Shown: positions 1-9,127 of the stretch, one piece after another | How the letters are laid out: each line of letters begins with the position of its first letter | Numbering within the stretch: the stretch's first letter is position 1 | Source of the DNA: Chromobacterium phragmitis | GTDB taxonomy: Bacteria; Pseudomonadota; Gammaproteobacteria; Burkholderiales; Chromobacteriaceae | NCBI RefSeq assembly: GCF_003325475.1 | Contig: NZ_CP029495.1 | Coordinates: 3,596,001 to 3,660,000 of the forward strand | Direction of reading: 5' to 3' | Length of the DNA stretch: 64,000 nt | Position numbers and translations under genes: made by a program | Notes under the pieces: model-generated | Database searches by the model: none | What the model was told of the DNA's origin: nothing | Seen by the model: the letters and a program-made list of their open reading frames with translations, nothing else

Positions 1-590
1 CCAATTTCCGTGCCGCCTATCCTTACAACCCACCATTGGCCAACGCGCTGCTGGATCAGTTCGGCTACAAGGTCGGCTCCGATGGCTATCGTCATCAGCC
101 GAATGGCAAGCCCTTCGCCATCGACTTCCTGACTGGCCCCACCGCCATCGACAAGCAGTGGAACGAGTATTGGCAGAAAGCCTTCGACCGCATCAAGGTG
201 AAGGTGAATTTCCGGGTGATGCAGTGGAATGAGCAGGTGAAGGCGCAGCGCGACTGCAAGTTCGGCATGAACGGCGGCGCCTGGAGCGCGGATTATCCCG
301 ACGGCGACAACTTCACCCAGCTGTTGTACGGCGGCAATATCGGCAACTCCAACAACGCCTGCTACCAGTCCGCCCGCTACGACAAACTGTACGAGCAGTC
401 CCGCCTGTTGCCCAACGGGCCGGAGCGCGATCGGCTCTACGATCAGATGAACAAGATCGTGGCCGGCGACACGCCGTGGATGTTCAGCGACATCCGTTTC
501 ACCAACGCGCTGGCGCAGCCATGGGTGAGGGGGTTCAAGCACCACCCCAATTTCAATGCCATCTGGCGCTTCCTGGACGTAGAAAAATAA
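1..590 (+). CDS. ABC transporter peptide-binding protein, C-terminal part
   Basis: The open frame enters from the window edge (first full codon at 3) and ends with TAA at 590, so only about the last 195 residues of a periplasmic binding protein are present. The content fits the C-terminal lobe of family 5 (SBP_bac_5) peptide/nickel binding proteins: an MQWNEQ segment, a WSADYPD segment like the family's 'W..DYPDP' region, then a Tyr/Asn-rich stretch and an 'ERDRLYDQMNKIV' helix near the end. It sits 20 nt before the first permease gene and all following genes are colinear, so it should be the solute receptor of this importer. The ligand cannot be told from the fragment; oligopeptide is the family default. 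Confidence 0.85.
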   Translation, partial: NFRAAYPYNPPLANALLDQFGYKVGSDGYRHQPNGKPFAIDFLTGPTAIDKQWNEYWQKAFDRIKVKVNFRVMQWNEQVKAQRDCKFGMNGGAWSADYPDGDNFTQLLYGGNIGNSNNACYQSARYDKLYEQSRLLPNGPERDRLYDQMNKIVAGDTPWMFSDIRFTNALAQPWVRGFKHHPNFNAIWRFLDVEK

Positions 591-610
591 GCGGGAAGAG
601 GAGAACCAAC

Positions 611-1549
611 ATGTCCGCATTCATCATCCGCCGGCTGCTGCAAATGATCCCGACGCTATTCGGGGTGATGCTGCTGGTCTTCACGCTGTTTTCGCTGGTG
701 GGCGGCGACCCGTCGCTGGTGCTGGCCGGCAAGCACTTTTCGGCCGAGGTGCTGGCCAATATCCGCGCCCAGCTCGGCCTGGACAAGAGCCTGCCCGAGC
801 AGTTTCTGTTGTTTGTCCGTCAGGTGCTGACGCTGGATTTCGGCACGTCCTGGTCCACGCAACAGCCGGTGTCAGATGTCATCGGCAACCGCATCGGCCC
901 TTCGCTGACGCTGACCGGCGCCATGCTGGCGGTCGACTTGCTGCTCGCCATCCCCTTGGCGGCGTTGGTCGCTTATTTTCGCGGCGGCCTCACCGATCAC
1001 ATTGTCACCATCGTCTGCACGGTGGCGATGTCGATCAGCGCGCTGATCTATATCATCGCCGGCCAGTTCTATCTCGGCTTCAAGCTGGGCTGGTTCCCGG
1101 TGCGAGGTTGGGGCGATTCGTTCTGGGTGAACCTGTTCGTCTATGTGCCGCTGCCGCTGTTGCTGGGGTTGATGGTGTCGCTGGGTCCGGACATCCGCTT
1201 TTACCGTAGCTTCTTTGTCGAGGAGTTGGGCCAGGACTACGTGCGCACCGCGCGCGCCAAGGGATTGTCCGAGCGCCAGATCATGTTGAAACACGTGCTG
1301 CGCAACGCGCTGATCCCGGTGGTGACCAGCGTGATGATGTCCTTGCCCTACCTGCTGCTGGGCGCGCTGGTGCTGGAGAGCTTTTTCGGCATCCCGGGCA
1401 TGGGCAACGAGGTGGTGCAGGCGGTCAACAAGAGCGACTTCCCGGTGATCAAGGCCATCACCATCTACATCGCCATCGCCACCATGGTGTTCAACCTGCT
1501 GGGCGACCTGGTCTACAAGTGGATCGATCCGCGGGTTCAGTTGAACTGA
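611..1549 (+). CDS. Peptide-type ABC transporter permease 1 (DppB/OppB-like)
   Basis: 312-residue inner-membrane permease. The start at 611 follows a GGAGAA ribosome site, and the N-terminus MSAFIIRRLLQMIPTLFGV is the typical opening of OppB/DppB proteins; an open frame reaches back to 476 but lacks family similarity. Several hydrophobic segments are visible. The EAA loop that docks on the ATPase is seen as 'DYVRTARAKGLSERQIMLKH' around residues 205-225, followed by 'LRNALIPVVT'. It is the first of two permeases and lies 16 nt before the second. The gene order (binding protein, permease, permease, fused ATPase) is the one seen for peptide and microcin-C-type importers. Confidence 0.93.
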   Translation: MSAFIIRRLLQMIPTLFGVMLLVFTLFSLVGGDPSLVLAGKHFSAEVLANIRAQLGLDKSLPEQFLLFVRQVLTLDFGTSWSTQQPVSDVIGNRIGPSLTLTGAMLAVDLLLAIPLAALVAYFRGGLTDHIVTIVCTVAMSISALIYIIAGQFYLGFKLGWFPVRGWGDSFWVNLFVYVPLPLLLGLMVSLGPDIRFYRSFFVEELGQDYVRTARAKGLSERQIMLKHVLRNALIPVVTSVMMSLPYLLLGALVLESFFGIPGMGNEVVQAVNKSDFPVIKAITIYIAIATMVFNLLGDLVYKWIDPRVQLN

Positions 1550-1565
1550 GCGGGGGAGAACAAAG

Positions 1566-2630
1566 ATGACGACTATGCAAAATAATGCCGGCGTCGCGCC
1601 GGCAAGCCCCTCCCGCGGCCTATGGGGGCTGGGTTGGCGACGGCTGAGGCGTAACAAGGTGGGTTTCGTCTCCTTGTGGATCGTGGCCGTTTACCTGCTG
1701 ATTTCCGTCGGCGGCTGGTTCAATCTGGTAGGCGCGCGCTGGGCGGACGAGGTGGGCGTACCATACGCGCCGCCCAGCTGGGTCAAGGAGTCGCCGGACG
1801 ATGTATTGCCGCCGGCGCCGGCGGAGCAGGCTGCGGCCGCTTCATCGGACCTCGTGTCGTTGAGCCGCGCCGAAGACCCGATAGGCAAGGAATTGACCGA
1901 AGCGGAGAAGCATGTCGGCGAATACGCCGACCACACGCCGCCGCGGCTGGAGAGGCTGCCGTTCGGCGGCGACCTGCAGGGCCGAGACGTGATCCAGAAA
2001 ACGCTGAAGGGCACCGCCACGTCCATCTTCGTCGGCGTGTTCGGCGCGGTGTTTTCTCTGCTGATAGGCTGCGTCTTGGGCGCGGTGTCCGGCTATTTCG
2101 GCGGCAAGACAGACGACTTCCTCAACTGGTTCTACAGTGTATTCACCTCGGTGCCGGACATGCTGCTGCTGCTGTCCTTCGCCGCGGTGTCCGGCCGCGG
2201 CATCACCACCATCGTCACGGTGATGGCGCTGACCAGTTGGACCGGCACCTACCGGCTGGTGCGCGCCGAGTATCTGAAGCTGAAAGGCCGCGAGTACGTG
2301 CAGGCGGCGGACGCCATCGGCGCCGGCAGCGGACGCAAGATGTTCGTCCACATCCTGCCCAACATCTCCCACTTGCTGTTGGTGCAGTTTTCCCTGCTGA
2401 CGGTGGCGCTGATCAAGTACGAGGCCATCCTGTCCTTTCTGGGGTTCGGCGTCGGCGTGCGAGAGGTGAGCCTGGGCTCGATGCTGGCCGAAGCGCCGAC
2501 CGAGCTGATCCAGGGCTATTGGTGGCAGATGCTGGCGGTGACCATCGCCATGTCGGTGCTGGTGACGGCGTTCAGCCTGCTGGTGGATGCCCTGCGCGAC
2601 GCGCTGGATCCGCGCGCAGCGGCCAAGTGA
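1566..2630 (+). CDS. Peptide-type ABC transporter permease 2 (DppC/OppC-like)
   Basis: 354-residue permease. An N-terminal cytoplasmic segment containing 'RRLRRNKVGFVSLWIV' leads into the first membrane helix. A long periplasmic insert (about residues 50-130, rich in Pro, Ala and Glu) precedes 'FGGDLQGRDVIQKTLKGTATSI', the standard DppC/OppC entry motif ('GTD..GRD' type). The EAA loop is 'EYVQAADAIGAGSGRKMFVH' followed by 'ILPN'. The protein is about 50 residues longer than usual DppC because of the periplasmic insert, a feature shared with YejE-like permeases. It ends 21 nt before the ATPase gene, and the genes form one operon. Confidence 0.92.
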   Translation: MTTMQNNAGVAPASPSRGLWGLGWRRLRRNKVGFVSLWIVAVYLLISVGGWFNLVGARWADEVGVPYAPPSWVKESPDDVLPPAPAEQAAAASSDLVSLSRAEDPIGKELTEAEKHVGEYADHTPPRLERLPFGGDLQGRDVIQKTLKGTATSIFVGVFGAVFSLLIGCVLGAVSGYFGGKTDDFLNWFYSVFTSVPDMLLLLSFAAVSGRGITTIVTVMALTSWTGTYRLVRAEYLKLKGREYVQAADAIGAGSGRKMFVHILPNISHLLLVQFSLLTVALIKYEAILSFLGFGVGVREVSLGSMLAEAPTELIQGYWWQMLAVTIAMSVLVTAFSLLVDALRDALDPRAAAK

Positions 2631-2651
2631 GCGGGATGAGGAGAAATCAAT

Positions 2652-4355
2652 ATGAGCGATGACAAAAAACTGCTCTCGGTCCGCAACCTGCGGGTGCGTT
2701 TCCGCCAGGAAGACGGCGGCCGCTTCGAGGCCTTGAAGGGCGTCAGTTTCGACATCCCGGCCCACCGCACGGTGGCGCTGGTGGGCGAGTCCGGCTCCGG
2801 CAAATCGGTGACGTCGATGGCCATCATGCAGCTGCTGCCGCCGCAGTCGAGCGAGATCGACCCGGCGTCGGAGCTGCGTTTCGACGGCCGCGACCTGCTG
2901 GCGTTGAGCGCGTCCGAGCTGCGCCGGCTGCGCGGCAAGGACATCGCGATGATCTTCCAGGAGCCGATGAGCTCGCTGAACCCGGTGTTCACGGTGGGCG
3001 AGCAGATCGTGGAGACGCTGACGCTGCACGGCGGGCTGAGCCGCTCCGCGGCGTGGAAGCGCGCGGTGGCGCTGCTGGCCGAGGTGGGCCTGCCGGAGCC
3101 GGAGAAGCGGGTGAAGGCTTATCCGCACGAGCTGTCCGGCGGCCAGCAGCAACGGGTGATGATCGCCATCGCCATCGCCTGCGAACCCAAGCTGCTGATC
3201 GCCGACGAGCCGACTACCGCGCTCGATGTCACGATTCAGAAGCAGATCCTGCAGCTGATCGCCGACCTGCAGAAGAAACACGGCATGTCGGTGCTGTTCA
3301 TCACCCACGACCTGGGCGTGGTGGGCGAGTTCGCCGACGAAGTGATCGTGATGCGCCACGGCGAAATCCGCGAGCAGGGCACGGTGAAGCAGATCTTCGA
3401 AAACCCGCAGGACGCCTACACCAAGGCGCTGCTGTCGTGCCGCCCGCACCTGGATCGCCGCCCGGCCCGGCTGGCGGTGATCGACGACTTCCTGAAGCCG
3501 GAGCCGTACGCGGAGCCGCCGCACCGCGAGCGCGGCTACGCGGCGGGCGACGAGATCGTGCTGGACGTGCAGGGCCTGTGCAAGAGCTTCGACATCCGCG
3601 AAGGGCTGTTCGGCAAGCGGCAGTTCCACGCGGTGAAGGATGTGTCGTTCCAGCTGGCCAAGGGCAAGACCCTGGGCATCGTCGGCGAGTCCGGCTCCGG
3701 CAAGACCACGGTGGGCCTGACGCTGGTGCGGCTGCACCAGGCGACGGCGGGCCGCGCGCTGTTCCACGGCCAGGACCTGATCGGCATGAGCGCCAAGGCG
3801 TTCCACGCCTACAAGAAGCGGATCCAGATCATCTTCCAGAACCCGTACGCGTCCTTGAATCCGCGCTTCACGGTCGAGCAGATCCTGACCGAGCCGATGC
3901 AGCTGCACGGCATCGGCCAGGACGCCGGCCAACGCCGCCGGCTGGCGCAAGATCTGCTGGACAAGGTGGGGCTGCCGGCCGGGGCGCTGGCCAAGTACCC
4001 GCACGAGTTCTCCGGCGGCCAGCGGCAGCGGATCGCGATCGCGCGCTGCCTGACGTTGAAGCCGGAAGTGCTGATCTGCGACGAGTCGGTGTCGGCGCTG
4101 GACGTGTCGGTGCAGGCGCAGGTGCTGAACCTGCTGCAGGACCTGCAGGACGAATTCAAGCTGTCCTATCTGTTTATTTCGCACGATCTGGCGGTGGTGA
4201 AGCACATCTCGGACCAGGTGCTGGTGATGAACAAGGGGCAGGTGGTGGAGCAGGCGGATGCGGACGTGATCTACCGCGAGCCGAAAGACGGGTACACCAA
4301 GAAGCTGCTGGGGGCGATTCCGCAGGGGTGGAGCCCGGCGCTGGCGCCGGCCTGA
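2652..4355 (+). CDS. Fused double ATP-binding subunit of the peptide ABC transporter
   Basis: 567 residues with two complete ABC modules, so one polypeptide replaces the usual DppD/DppF pair, as in YejF and GsiA. Module 1: Walker A 'GESGSGKSVTS' near residue 50, Q-loop 'MIFQEPMSSLNP', signature 'LSGGQQQRV', Walker B 'LLIADEPTTALD' and H-loop 'FITHDLGV'. Module 2: Walker A 'GESGSGKTTVG' near residue 350, Q-loop 'IIFQNPYASLNP', signature 'FSGGQRQRIAIAR', Walker B 'VLICDESVSALD' and H-loop 'FISHDLAV'. Both catalytic sites look intact. The second Walker B ends in DES instead of DEP, which is common in this family. An intrinsic terminator follows and closes the ABC operon. Confidence 0.95.
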   Translation: MSDDKKLLSVRNLRVRFRQEDGGRFEALKGVSFDIPAHRTVALVGESGSGKSVTSMAIMQLLPPQSSEIDPASELRFDGRDLLALSASELRRLRGKDIAMIFQEPMSSLNPVFTVGEQIVETLTLHGGLSRSAAWKRAVALLAEVGLPEPEKRVKAYPHELSGGQQQRVMIAIAIACEPKLLIADEPTTALDVTIQKQILQLIADLQKKHGMSVLFITHDLGVVGEFADEVIVMRHGEIREQGTVKQIFENPQDAYTKALLSCRPHLDRRPARLAVIDDFLKPEPYAEPPHRERGYAAGDEIVLDVQGLCKSFDIREGLFGKRQFHAVKDVSFQLAKGKTLGIVGESGSGKTTVGLTLVRLHQATAGRALFHGQDLIGMSAKAFHAYKKRIQIIFQNPYASLNPRFTVEQILTEPMQLHGIGQDAGQRRRLAQDLLDKVGLPAGALAKYPHEFSGGQRQRIAIARCLTLKPEVLICDESVSALDVSVQAQVLNLLQDLQDEFKLSYLFISHDLAVVKHISDQVLVMNKGQVVEQADADVIYREPKDGYTKKLLGAIPQGWSPALAPA

Positions 4356-4380
4356 GGCGCGCGGCGGGGTATCGAGACCA

Positions 4381-4406
4381 ACCGGCCCGAGAGGGCCGGT
4401 TTTTTT
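4381..4406 (+). terminator. Intrinsic terminator of the ABC operon
   Basis: A perfect 8-bp stem (ACCGGCCC / GGGCCGGT) with a GAGA tetraloop is followed by seven T residues. It lies 26 nt after the ATPase stop codon. Confidence 0.9.
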
Positions 4407-4890
4407 CATGCGGATTCCGGCTCTGCTTCGGCGAGCAAGGATGGACAGGATTTTGCATGACAGACATGAGATTTTTTCAATTTATTAGAAGAGGCAAATT
4501 TTGATTATTGTTTGTTTGATCCGATAATTTGTGTAAATGCAACAATAATTTCAAAAAAACGACATTGTCAGATAGCTTTGCGACGGCGTTGTTCCATGCA
4601 TTCCAACCGTCTGTCGAGATAGGCGTCTAGGCTTTGATAGACATAGGTTTTCATAAATATACATCAGTCATTTTTTGGCGGCGCGGGGTGAAAAGTTGCG
4701 CCGCCGCAGGGCGATGAATGTCGATATCTGTACTTAGTGACGGATTGTTACTGATGTTGACGGTTTGCGTGGACTCTTCCCACACTCGATTCCATGGTCA
4801 TTTCATGTCTTTGGCATGGCCAGCGAAGCGCCACGCCGGCCCTAGAACCGGCGCGCGAGACACGGATAAAGAGCAAAGGAGAGTTTCGTG
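4407..4890. other. 480-nt intergenic region with one tiny minus-strand ORF
   Basis: This AT-richer stretch separates the ABC operon from the TonB receptor and must hold the receptor promoter. No convincing Fur box or riboswitch was seen. On the minus strand 4568-4654 reads as a 28-codon ORF starting MKTYVYQSLDAYLDRR and ending in a basic RRRKAI tail. It has no clear ribosome site and I do not recognise it; it may be chance or the remnant of a gene. The receptor's own ribosome site (AGGAG) lies at 4877-4881. Confidence 0.4.
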
Positions 4891-7497
4891 ATGAGAAAGA
4901 AGCAGTTGGTCATGGCATTGGCCATGGCGGGAGTGGGCGCCCATGCGCCTTTCGCATGGGCCGCGGATGGCGCGGGATCGACCGAGCTGGATCGCGTGGA
5001 GGTGACCGGTTCCAACATCAAGCGCAGCATCAAGCAAGAAAAGGCGCTGCCGGTGACGATAGTGCGAACCGAGGAAATGACCAAGCAAGGTTTCACCACG
5101 GTGGAGCAAGTGGTCAACTCGCTGGCTAGCAACCAGTCCAGCCTGGTCGGCGCATCGTCGGTGCAATCGGTCAGCGGGGGGGCTTCCTATGCGGGGCTGA
5201 GGGGGTTTGATCCGCAGTACACCTTGGTGTTGCTGGATGGCCGGCGGGTGGCCAATCAGGCCATTTCAGGCGTCGCCACTGATCTGAACGCTATTCCCCT
5301 GTCGGCCATTGACCGGATCGAAGTGCTGCGGGACGGCGCGTCGGCCTTGTACGGCAGCGATGCCATCGGCGGCGTGATGAACTTCATCACCAAGAAAAGC
5401 TATCAGGGGCTGACGATCTCCGGCGATGTGCTGGCGACGCAGCACAAAGGCGGCGACTCCGCCAACATCAGCTTGCTGGGCGGCGTGGGAGATCTCGCCA
5501 AGGATGGTTGGAACGCTTACGGGGTGCTGTCTTACCAGAAAAGCAAGGCGATCAAGACCGTGGATCGCGATTTCGCCACCAAGAATCAATCGCTGAGCGG
5601 CATCGCCTATCCGGCCAACTTCCTGTACCAGTCCGCGGGCAATCCAGGGGACGGCAATGTCTACAACGCCTCCATGCCTGGATGCCGGCCGCCCTACACC
5701 ACGCCTAGGGATGCGACCAGCTGCGGCGAGAAGACCTGGCTGTTCATGGATCTGACGCCGGAAGTGGAGCAACTCACCGCCAATGGCAAAATCAGCAAGC
5801 AATTTGGCGATCACATGCTGACGGCGCAGTATCTGGGCGCGCGCAACATCAGCACCACCCGCATCGGACCGACGCCGATGCAGTCCATCGCCACGCTGAC
5901 TGCGGGCATCAATAAGTATTTCCCCACTGTATTGCCTGACGGCACGCCAGTGACGCCGGGCGCCAAGGCGGTGCTGAATCTGCGCAGCGATCCTCTTGGC
6001 CCGCGAACCACCAAGAGCACATCGGACACGCATCGCGTGGCCGTCAATCTGGAGGGGTTGCTCGGAGATTGGGACTATCGCACCGGCGCCGCTTACTCCT
6101 CGAATAAAACGACGATCAACTACCAAAGCGGCTATGTGAACGGCGACAAGATCGAGCAGGCATTGCTGAACGATCAGATCAATCCTTTCGGCGATTCGCC
6201 CGCCGGCGCGTGGGAAAGCGTCGAACTGAAGGGGGATGGCTGGATATCCAAATACGAGACGGCGCTGGCGGATTTCAAGGCCAGCAAGGAGTTGTTCGCA
6301 TTGCCGGCGGGCAATTTGGCGGCAGCGTTCGGCGGCGAGCTGCGTCATGAAAAGCTGGATAGCCAGATTCAGGATCTGGCCCAGTACGCGGTGGGTTCCG
6401 GCATCGCCGACTCCAAGTCTACCAAGGGCAGCCGCAACATCTCCGCGCTGTATCTGGAAGCGGACGTGCCGGTCATCAAGGGCCTGGATGTGCAATTGGC
6501 CGCTCGTTATGACAAGTACAGCGATTTTGGCAAAGCCTTCAATCCCAAGGTGGCGTTCAAGTATCAGCCGTCCGCGCAGGTGCTGTTCCGGGGTTCGGCC
6601 AGCCGGGGCTTCCGCGCGCCGTCGCTGTTCGATGTCTTCCAGCCGGATGCCAAAACCTATACCAATGGCAATACTCTGAATGATCCGGTGTTGTGCCCGA
6701 ACGGCACGCCGGCCAATGGCGGCGACAAGACCGATTGCAGCACCACCTTTTTCGCCAAACAGGGCGGCAACCGCAATCTGGAACCGGAGCGCGCCAGCTC
6801 GCTCACTTTCGGCGTCGTCATCGAACCGATTAAGGAAATCACGGCCAGCGTCGACTTCTGGTGGACCACCATCAACAAGGTGATAGGCGTGCTGGACAAT
6901 GATCTGATCTTCAATGACCCGGTCAAGTATGCCGACCGCTTCGTGCGGGTAGACCCGAACAACCCATATTCCAAACTCGATTATGTCTCCACGCCTACCG
7001 AGAATCTGGGCAACCTGAGCGCCGCGGGGTTGGATGCTTCCTTCTCCTGGCGTTTGCCCAAGAGCCGGCTGGGCAACTTCACCATCAATCTGGATGGCAC
7101 TTATACCTCCAAGTTTGTCCAGCAGGTGGAGGCCGGCGGCATCTATTATTCGCGCCTGAGCCAATGGAACAATGGCCTGCAGCCGGTGGTGCGCTGGAAG
7201 CATACGCTGGGGCTGAACTGGTCGATGGGCAACTGGAGCGCGCTGCTGGCCCAGAACTATGTTTCCGGTTACACCGACTACAAGGCGACCAGCAACGTCA
7301 AGCCGTATTCGAACTGGAATCTGTCGTCTACCTATCAATGGCAGAAAAAGCTCAGTGTGACGGCGGGCGTGAAGAACCTGTTCGATCAGGAACCTCCTTT
7401 CAGCAACCAGAACAAATTCTTCCAAAAAGGATTCGACCCCATTCTGGCGGATCCGGTCGGTCGCGCTTACTTCTTGAAAGCGTCATACAAACTCTGA
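4891..7497 (+). CDS. TonB-dependent outer-membrane receptor
   Basis: 868-residue outer-membrane receptor. The ATG at 4891 has AGGAG nine bases upstream; a GTG at 4888 is possible. A signal peptide (MRKKQLVMALAMAG...FAWA/AD) is followed by a TonB-box-like segment 'LDRVEVTGSNIKR'. The plug domain (about residues 45-160) includes 'LRGFDPQYTLVLLDGRRV' and 'DRIEVLRDGASALYGSDAIGGVMNF', the diagnostic plug motifs. The rest is a beta-barrel with 'SRGFRAPSLFDVF' and 'LEPERASSLTFG', and it ends in an aromatic-rich strand 'GRAYFLKASYKL'. The 'GSNIKR' plug type is common among receptors for organic compounds such as peptides and sugars as well as siderophores. Its position between a peptide ABC importer and a TonB/ExbBD set plus metallopeptidase favours peptides or haem-like compounds, which is inference. 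Confidence 0.95.
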   Translation: MRKKQLVMALAMAGVGAHAPFAWAADGAGSTELDRVEVTGSNIKRSIKQEKALPVTIVRTEEMTKQGFTTVEQVVNSLASNQSSLVGASSVQSVSGGASYAGLRGFDPQYTLVLLDGRRVANQAISGVATDLNAIPLSAIDRIEVLRDGASALYGSDAIGGVMNFITKKSYQGLTISGDVLATQHKGGDSANISLLGGVGDLAKDGWNAYGVLSYQKSKAIKTVDRDFATKNQSLSGIAYPANFLYQSAGNPGDGNVYNASMPGCRPPYTTPRDATSCGEKTWLFMDLTPEVEQLTANGKISKQFGDHMLTAQYLGARNISTTRIGPTPMQSIATLTAGINKYFPTVLPDGTPVTPGAKAVLNLRSDPLGPRTTKSTSDTHRVAVNLEGLLGDWDYRTGAAYSSNKTTINYQSGYVNGDKIEQALLNDQINPFGDSPAGAWESVELKGDGWISKYETALADFKASKELFALPAGNLAAAFGGELRHEKLDSQIQDLAQYAVGSGIADSKSTKGSRNISALYLEADVPVIKGLDVQLAARYDKYSDFGKAFNPKVAFKYQPSAQVLFRGSASRGFRAPSLFDVFQPDAKTYTNGNTLNDPVLCPNGTPANGGDKTDCSTTFFAKQGGNRNLEPERASSLTFGVVIEPIKEITASVDFWWTTINKVIGVLDNDLIFNDPVKYADRFVRVDPNNPYSKLDYVSTPTENLGNLSAAGLDASFSWRLPKSRLGNFTINLDGTYTSKFVQQVEAGGIYYSRLSQWNNGLQPVVRWKHTLGLNWSMGNWSALLAQNYVSGYTDYKATSNVKPYSNWNLSSTYQWQKKLSVTAGVKNLFDQEPPFSNQNKFFQKGFDPILADPVGRAYFLKASYKL

Positions 7498-7573
7498 TTC
7501 AGGCTATTGTATTTAGCCTACAGCTATAGCATTCTGTCATGACAGTGCATGTTTTATGCATTGAGAATGCTTC

Positions 7574-7598
7574 GGCGGGGCGGAGACTCCGCCCCGCC
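7574..7598 (+). repeat. Very GC-rich hairpin between receptor and tonB
   Basis: A 12-bp perfect inverted repeat (GGCGGGGCGGAG and its complement) has almost no loop and no T-run after it. It lies 77 nt past the receptor stop and 87 nt before tonB. Without a U-tract it is more likely an RNA stability or partial-attenuation element than an intrinsic terminator. Confidence 0.6.
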
Positions 7599-7684
7599 GG
7601 CGCGACAGGTGGATGAGTTTTCCAAGATCGGAGCAACCGGCATGCGAGAGCTCATCGGTTCTATTGAAGGAATGGGTAATCCAT

Positions 7685-8338
7685 ATGACAAGTATCACAG
7701 CCAAGGGAACAGGGGGGCCACCGCCGCGGCGACGATTCGCCGGCCTGGCGGGTGTCGTTCTGTTCCACGCCGCGCTGATCTACGCGCTGGTGACGGGCCT
7801 GGCCCAGGGGGTGGTCAAGGTGATTCAGCAGAAGGTGGAAGTATCGGTGATCAGCGAGCCGCCGCCGCCCCCACCGCCGCCGCCGAAGATCGAGAAGGTG
7901 GTGCAGCAGCCGGCGACGCCGAAGCCGCAGGCCTACGTGCCGCCGGTGGTGAATCCGCCGCCGGTCGTCCAGTCGGCCAACGCGATCCAGTCAGTGACCT
8001 CCGATCCCGCCCCGCAACCTGCGCCGACGCCGGCGCCGGTGGCGGAAGCGCCGAAAGGCCCGGTTTCGGCCAAAGGCAATTGCAGCGGCAGCGCGGTTCC
8101 CGACTACCCGGCCAAGGCGCTGGAAGATGAAGTCCAGGGCGTCGTCAGCGTGGTCTTCACCGTCGGCGCGGATGGCAAGTTCAACGGATTCAGCAACGTG
8201 GGCTTCGACGGCGGCATTCCGCCGCGCTATCGCAGCAGTTTCAAGTCGGCGATCTCCGCCGCCCTGCAGGGATATACCTGCCGCGGCAGCACATCGTTGA
8301 CGCAGGAATTCAGCTTCAAACTCGACTCTGGCTCCTAA
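7685..8338 (+). CDS. tonB: TonB energy-transducing protein
   Basis: 217 residues. The start at 7685 (MTSITAK) was chosen over the open frame from 7613 because it places the single membrane anchor (AGVVLFHAALIYALVTGLAQ) close to the N-terminus, after a short basic cytoplasmic tail, as in TonB. A proline-rich spacer follows ('EPPPPPPPPP', 'PATPKPQAYVPPVVNPPPV'). The C-terminal domain (from about residue 135) has the TonB hallmark 'DYPAKALEDEVQGVVSVVFT'. Two cysteines (in GNCSGS and YTCRGS) flank this domain and could form a disulfide. It is the first gene of a tonB-exbB-exbD-exbD group and probably serves the adjacent receptor. Confidence 0.93.
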   Translation: MTSITAKGTGGPPPRRRFAGLAGVVLFHAALIYALVTGLAQGVVKVIQQKVEVSVISEPPPPPPPPPKIEKVVQQPATPKPQAYVPPVVNPPPVVQSANAIQSVTSDPAPQPAPTPAPVAEAPKGPVSAKGNCSGSAVPDYPAKALEDEVQGVVSVVFTVGADGKFNGFSNVGFDGGIPPRYRSSFKSAISAALQGYTCRGSTSLTQEFSFKLDSGS

Positions 8339-8374
8339 GACCAGGGCATCTCAAGACACAAAGGAGCAAATACC

Positions 8375-9121
8375 ATGACCAAGATCACTCGCGCACTGCT
8401 GGGCCAAGTCCTGGGCGCCGCCGGCCTGCTGACCGCACTGCCGGCGCTGGCGGCGGAAACCGTCAGCACCTCCAACCCGTACGGCATCGACGCCCTGTGG
8501 TCGCAAGGCGACTTCGTGGCCAAGGGCACGCTGATCATTCTGCTGATCATGTCGGCCTCCACCTGGTACGTCGGCATCGTCAAGCTGCTGGAGCAACGCC
8601 GCCTGATCAAGCAGGGGCAAGAACTGCTGGGCCACCACGGCGCCGGGCTGCAGAAAGCCGCCAGCGAGCTGGCCGACGAAGGCATGTACAGCGCGGTGGC
8701 GCAAGCCGGCATCGAAGCCGCCGCGGAACACAAGGGCGAACTGGCCAACCGCGTGGACCTGAACACCTGGGTGGCGATGGCGATAGAAGACGCGGTGGAC
8801 TCCGCCAGCCACCACATGCAGAACGGCCTGTCGGTGATCGCCACCGTCGGCTCCACCGCGCCGTTCGTCGGCCTGTTCGGCACCGTCTGGGGCATCTACC
8901 ACGCGCTGGTGAAGATCGGCACCTCCGGGCAGGCCTCCATCGACAAGGTGGCCGGCCCGGTGGGCGAAGCGCTGATCATGACCGCCATCGGCCTGGCCGT
9001 CGCGGTGCCGGCGGTGCTGGGCTACAACTGGCTGGTTCGCCGCAACAAGCTGGTGCTGGACAACGTGCGGGTGGTGTCCGGCCGGCTGCACGCCAGCCTG
9101 CTGAACACCCCGAGCCGGTAA
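8375..9121 (+). CDS. exbB: ExbB/TolQ/MotA-family proton channel subunit
   Basis: 248 residues. An N-terminal hydrophobic stretch ending ALPALAAE looks like a signal peptide and is typical of longer ExbB proteins. Then come a first core membrane helix (KGTLIILLIMSASTWYVGIVKLL), a cytoplasmic loop and a paired C-terminal helix region with 'GLSVIATVGSTAPFVGLFGT' and 'GEALIMTAIGLAVAVPAVLGYN', the conserved ExbB/TolQ pore motifs. With the ExbD proteins it should convert proton flow into TonB movement. It starts 36 nt after tonB and ends 6 nt before the first exbD. Confidence 0.95.
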   Translation: MTKITRALLGQVLGAAGLLTALPALAAETVSTSNPYGIDALWSQGDFVAKGTLIILLIMSASTWYVGIVKLLEQRRLIKQGQELLGHHGAGLQKAASELADEGMYSAVAQAGIEAAAEHKGELANRVDLNTWVAMAIEDAVDSASHHMQNGLSVIATVGSTAPFVGLFGTVWGIYHALVKIGTSGQASIDKVAGPVGEALIMTAIGLAVAVPAVLGYNWLVRRNKLVLDNVRVVSGRLHASLLNTPSR

Positions 9122-9127
9122 GCCGCC

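Noticed and set aside
1842..4409. Very long minus-strand open frame (855 codons) opposite the permease and ATPase genes
   Set aside because: His/Gln/Arg/Leu-rich translation typical of an antisense shadow of GC-rich genes; the plus-strand frames carry complete ABC motifs.
4407..4890. Fur box or riboswitch upstream of the TonB receptor
   Set aside because: AT-rich patches only; no GATAATGAT-type repeats and no conserved riboswitch core found.
5266..7425. Long minus-strand open frame opposite the TonB receptor
   Set aside because: Shadow frame; no protein-like motifs, while the plus strand encodes a full receptor.
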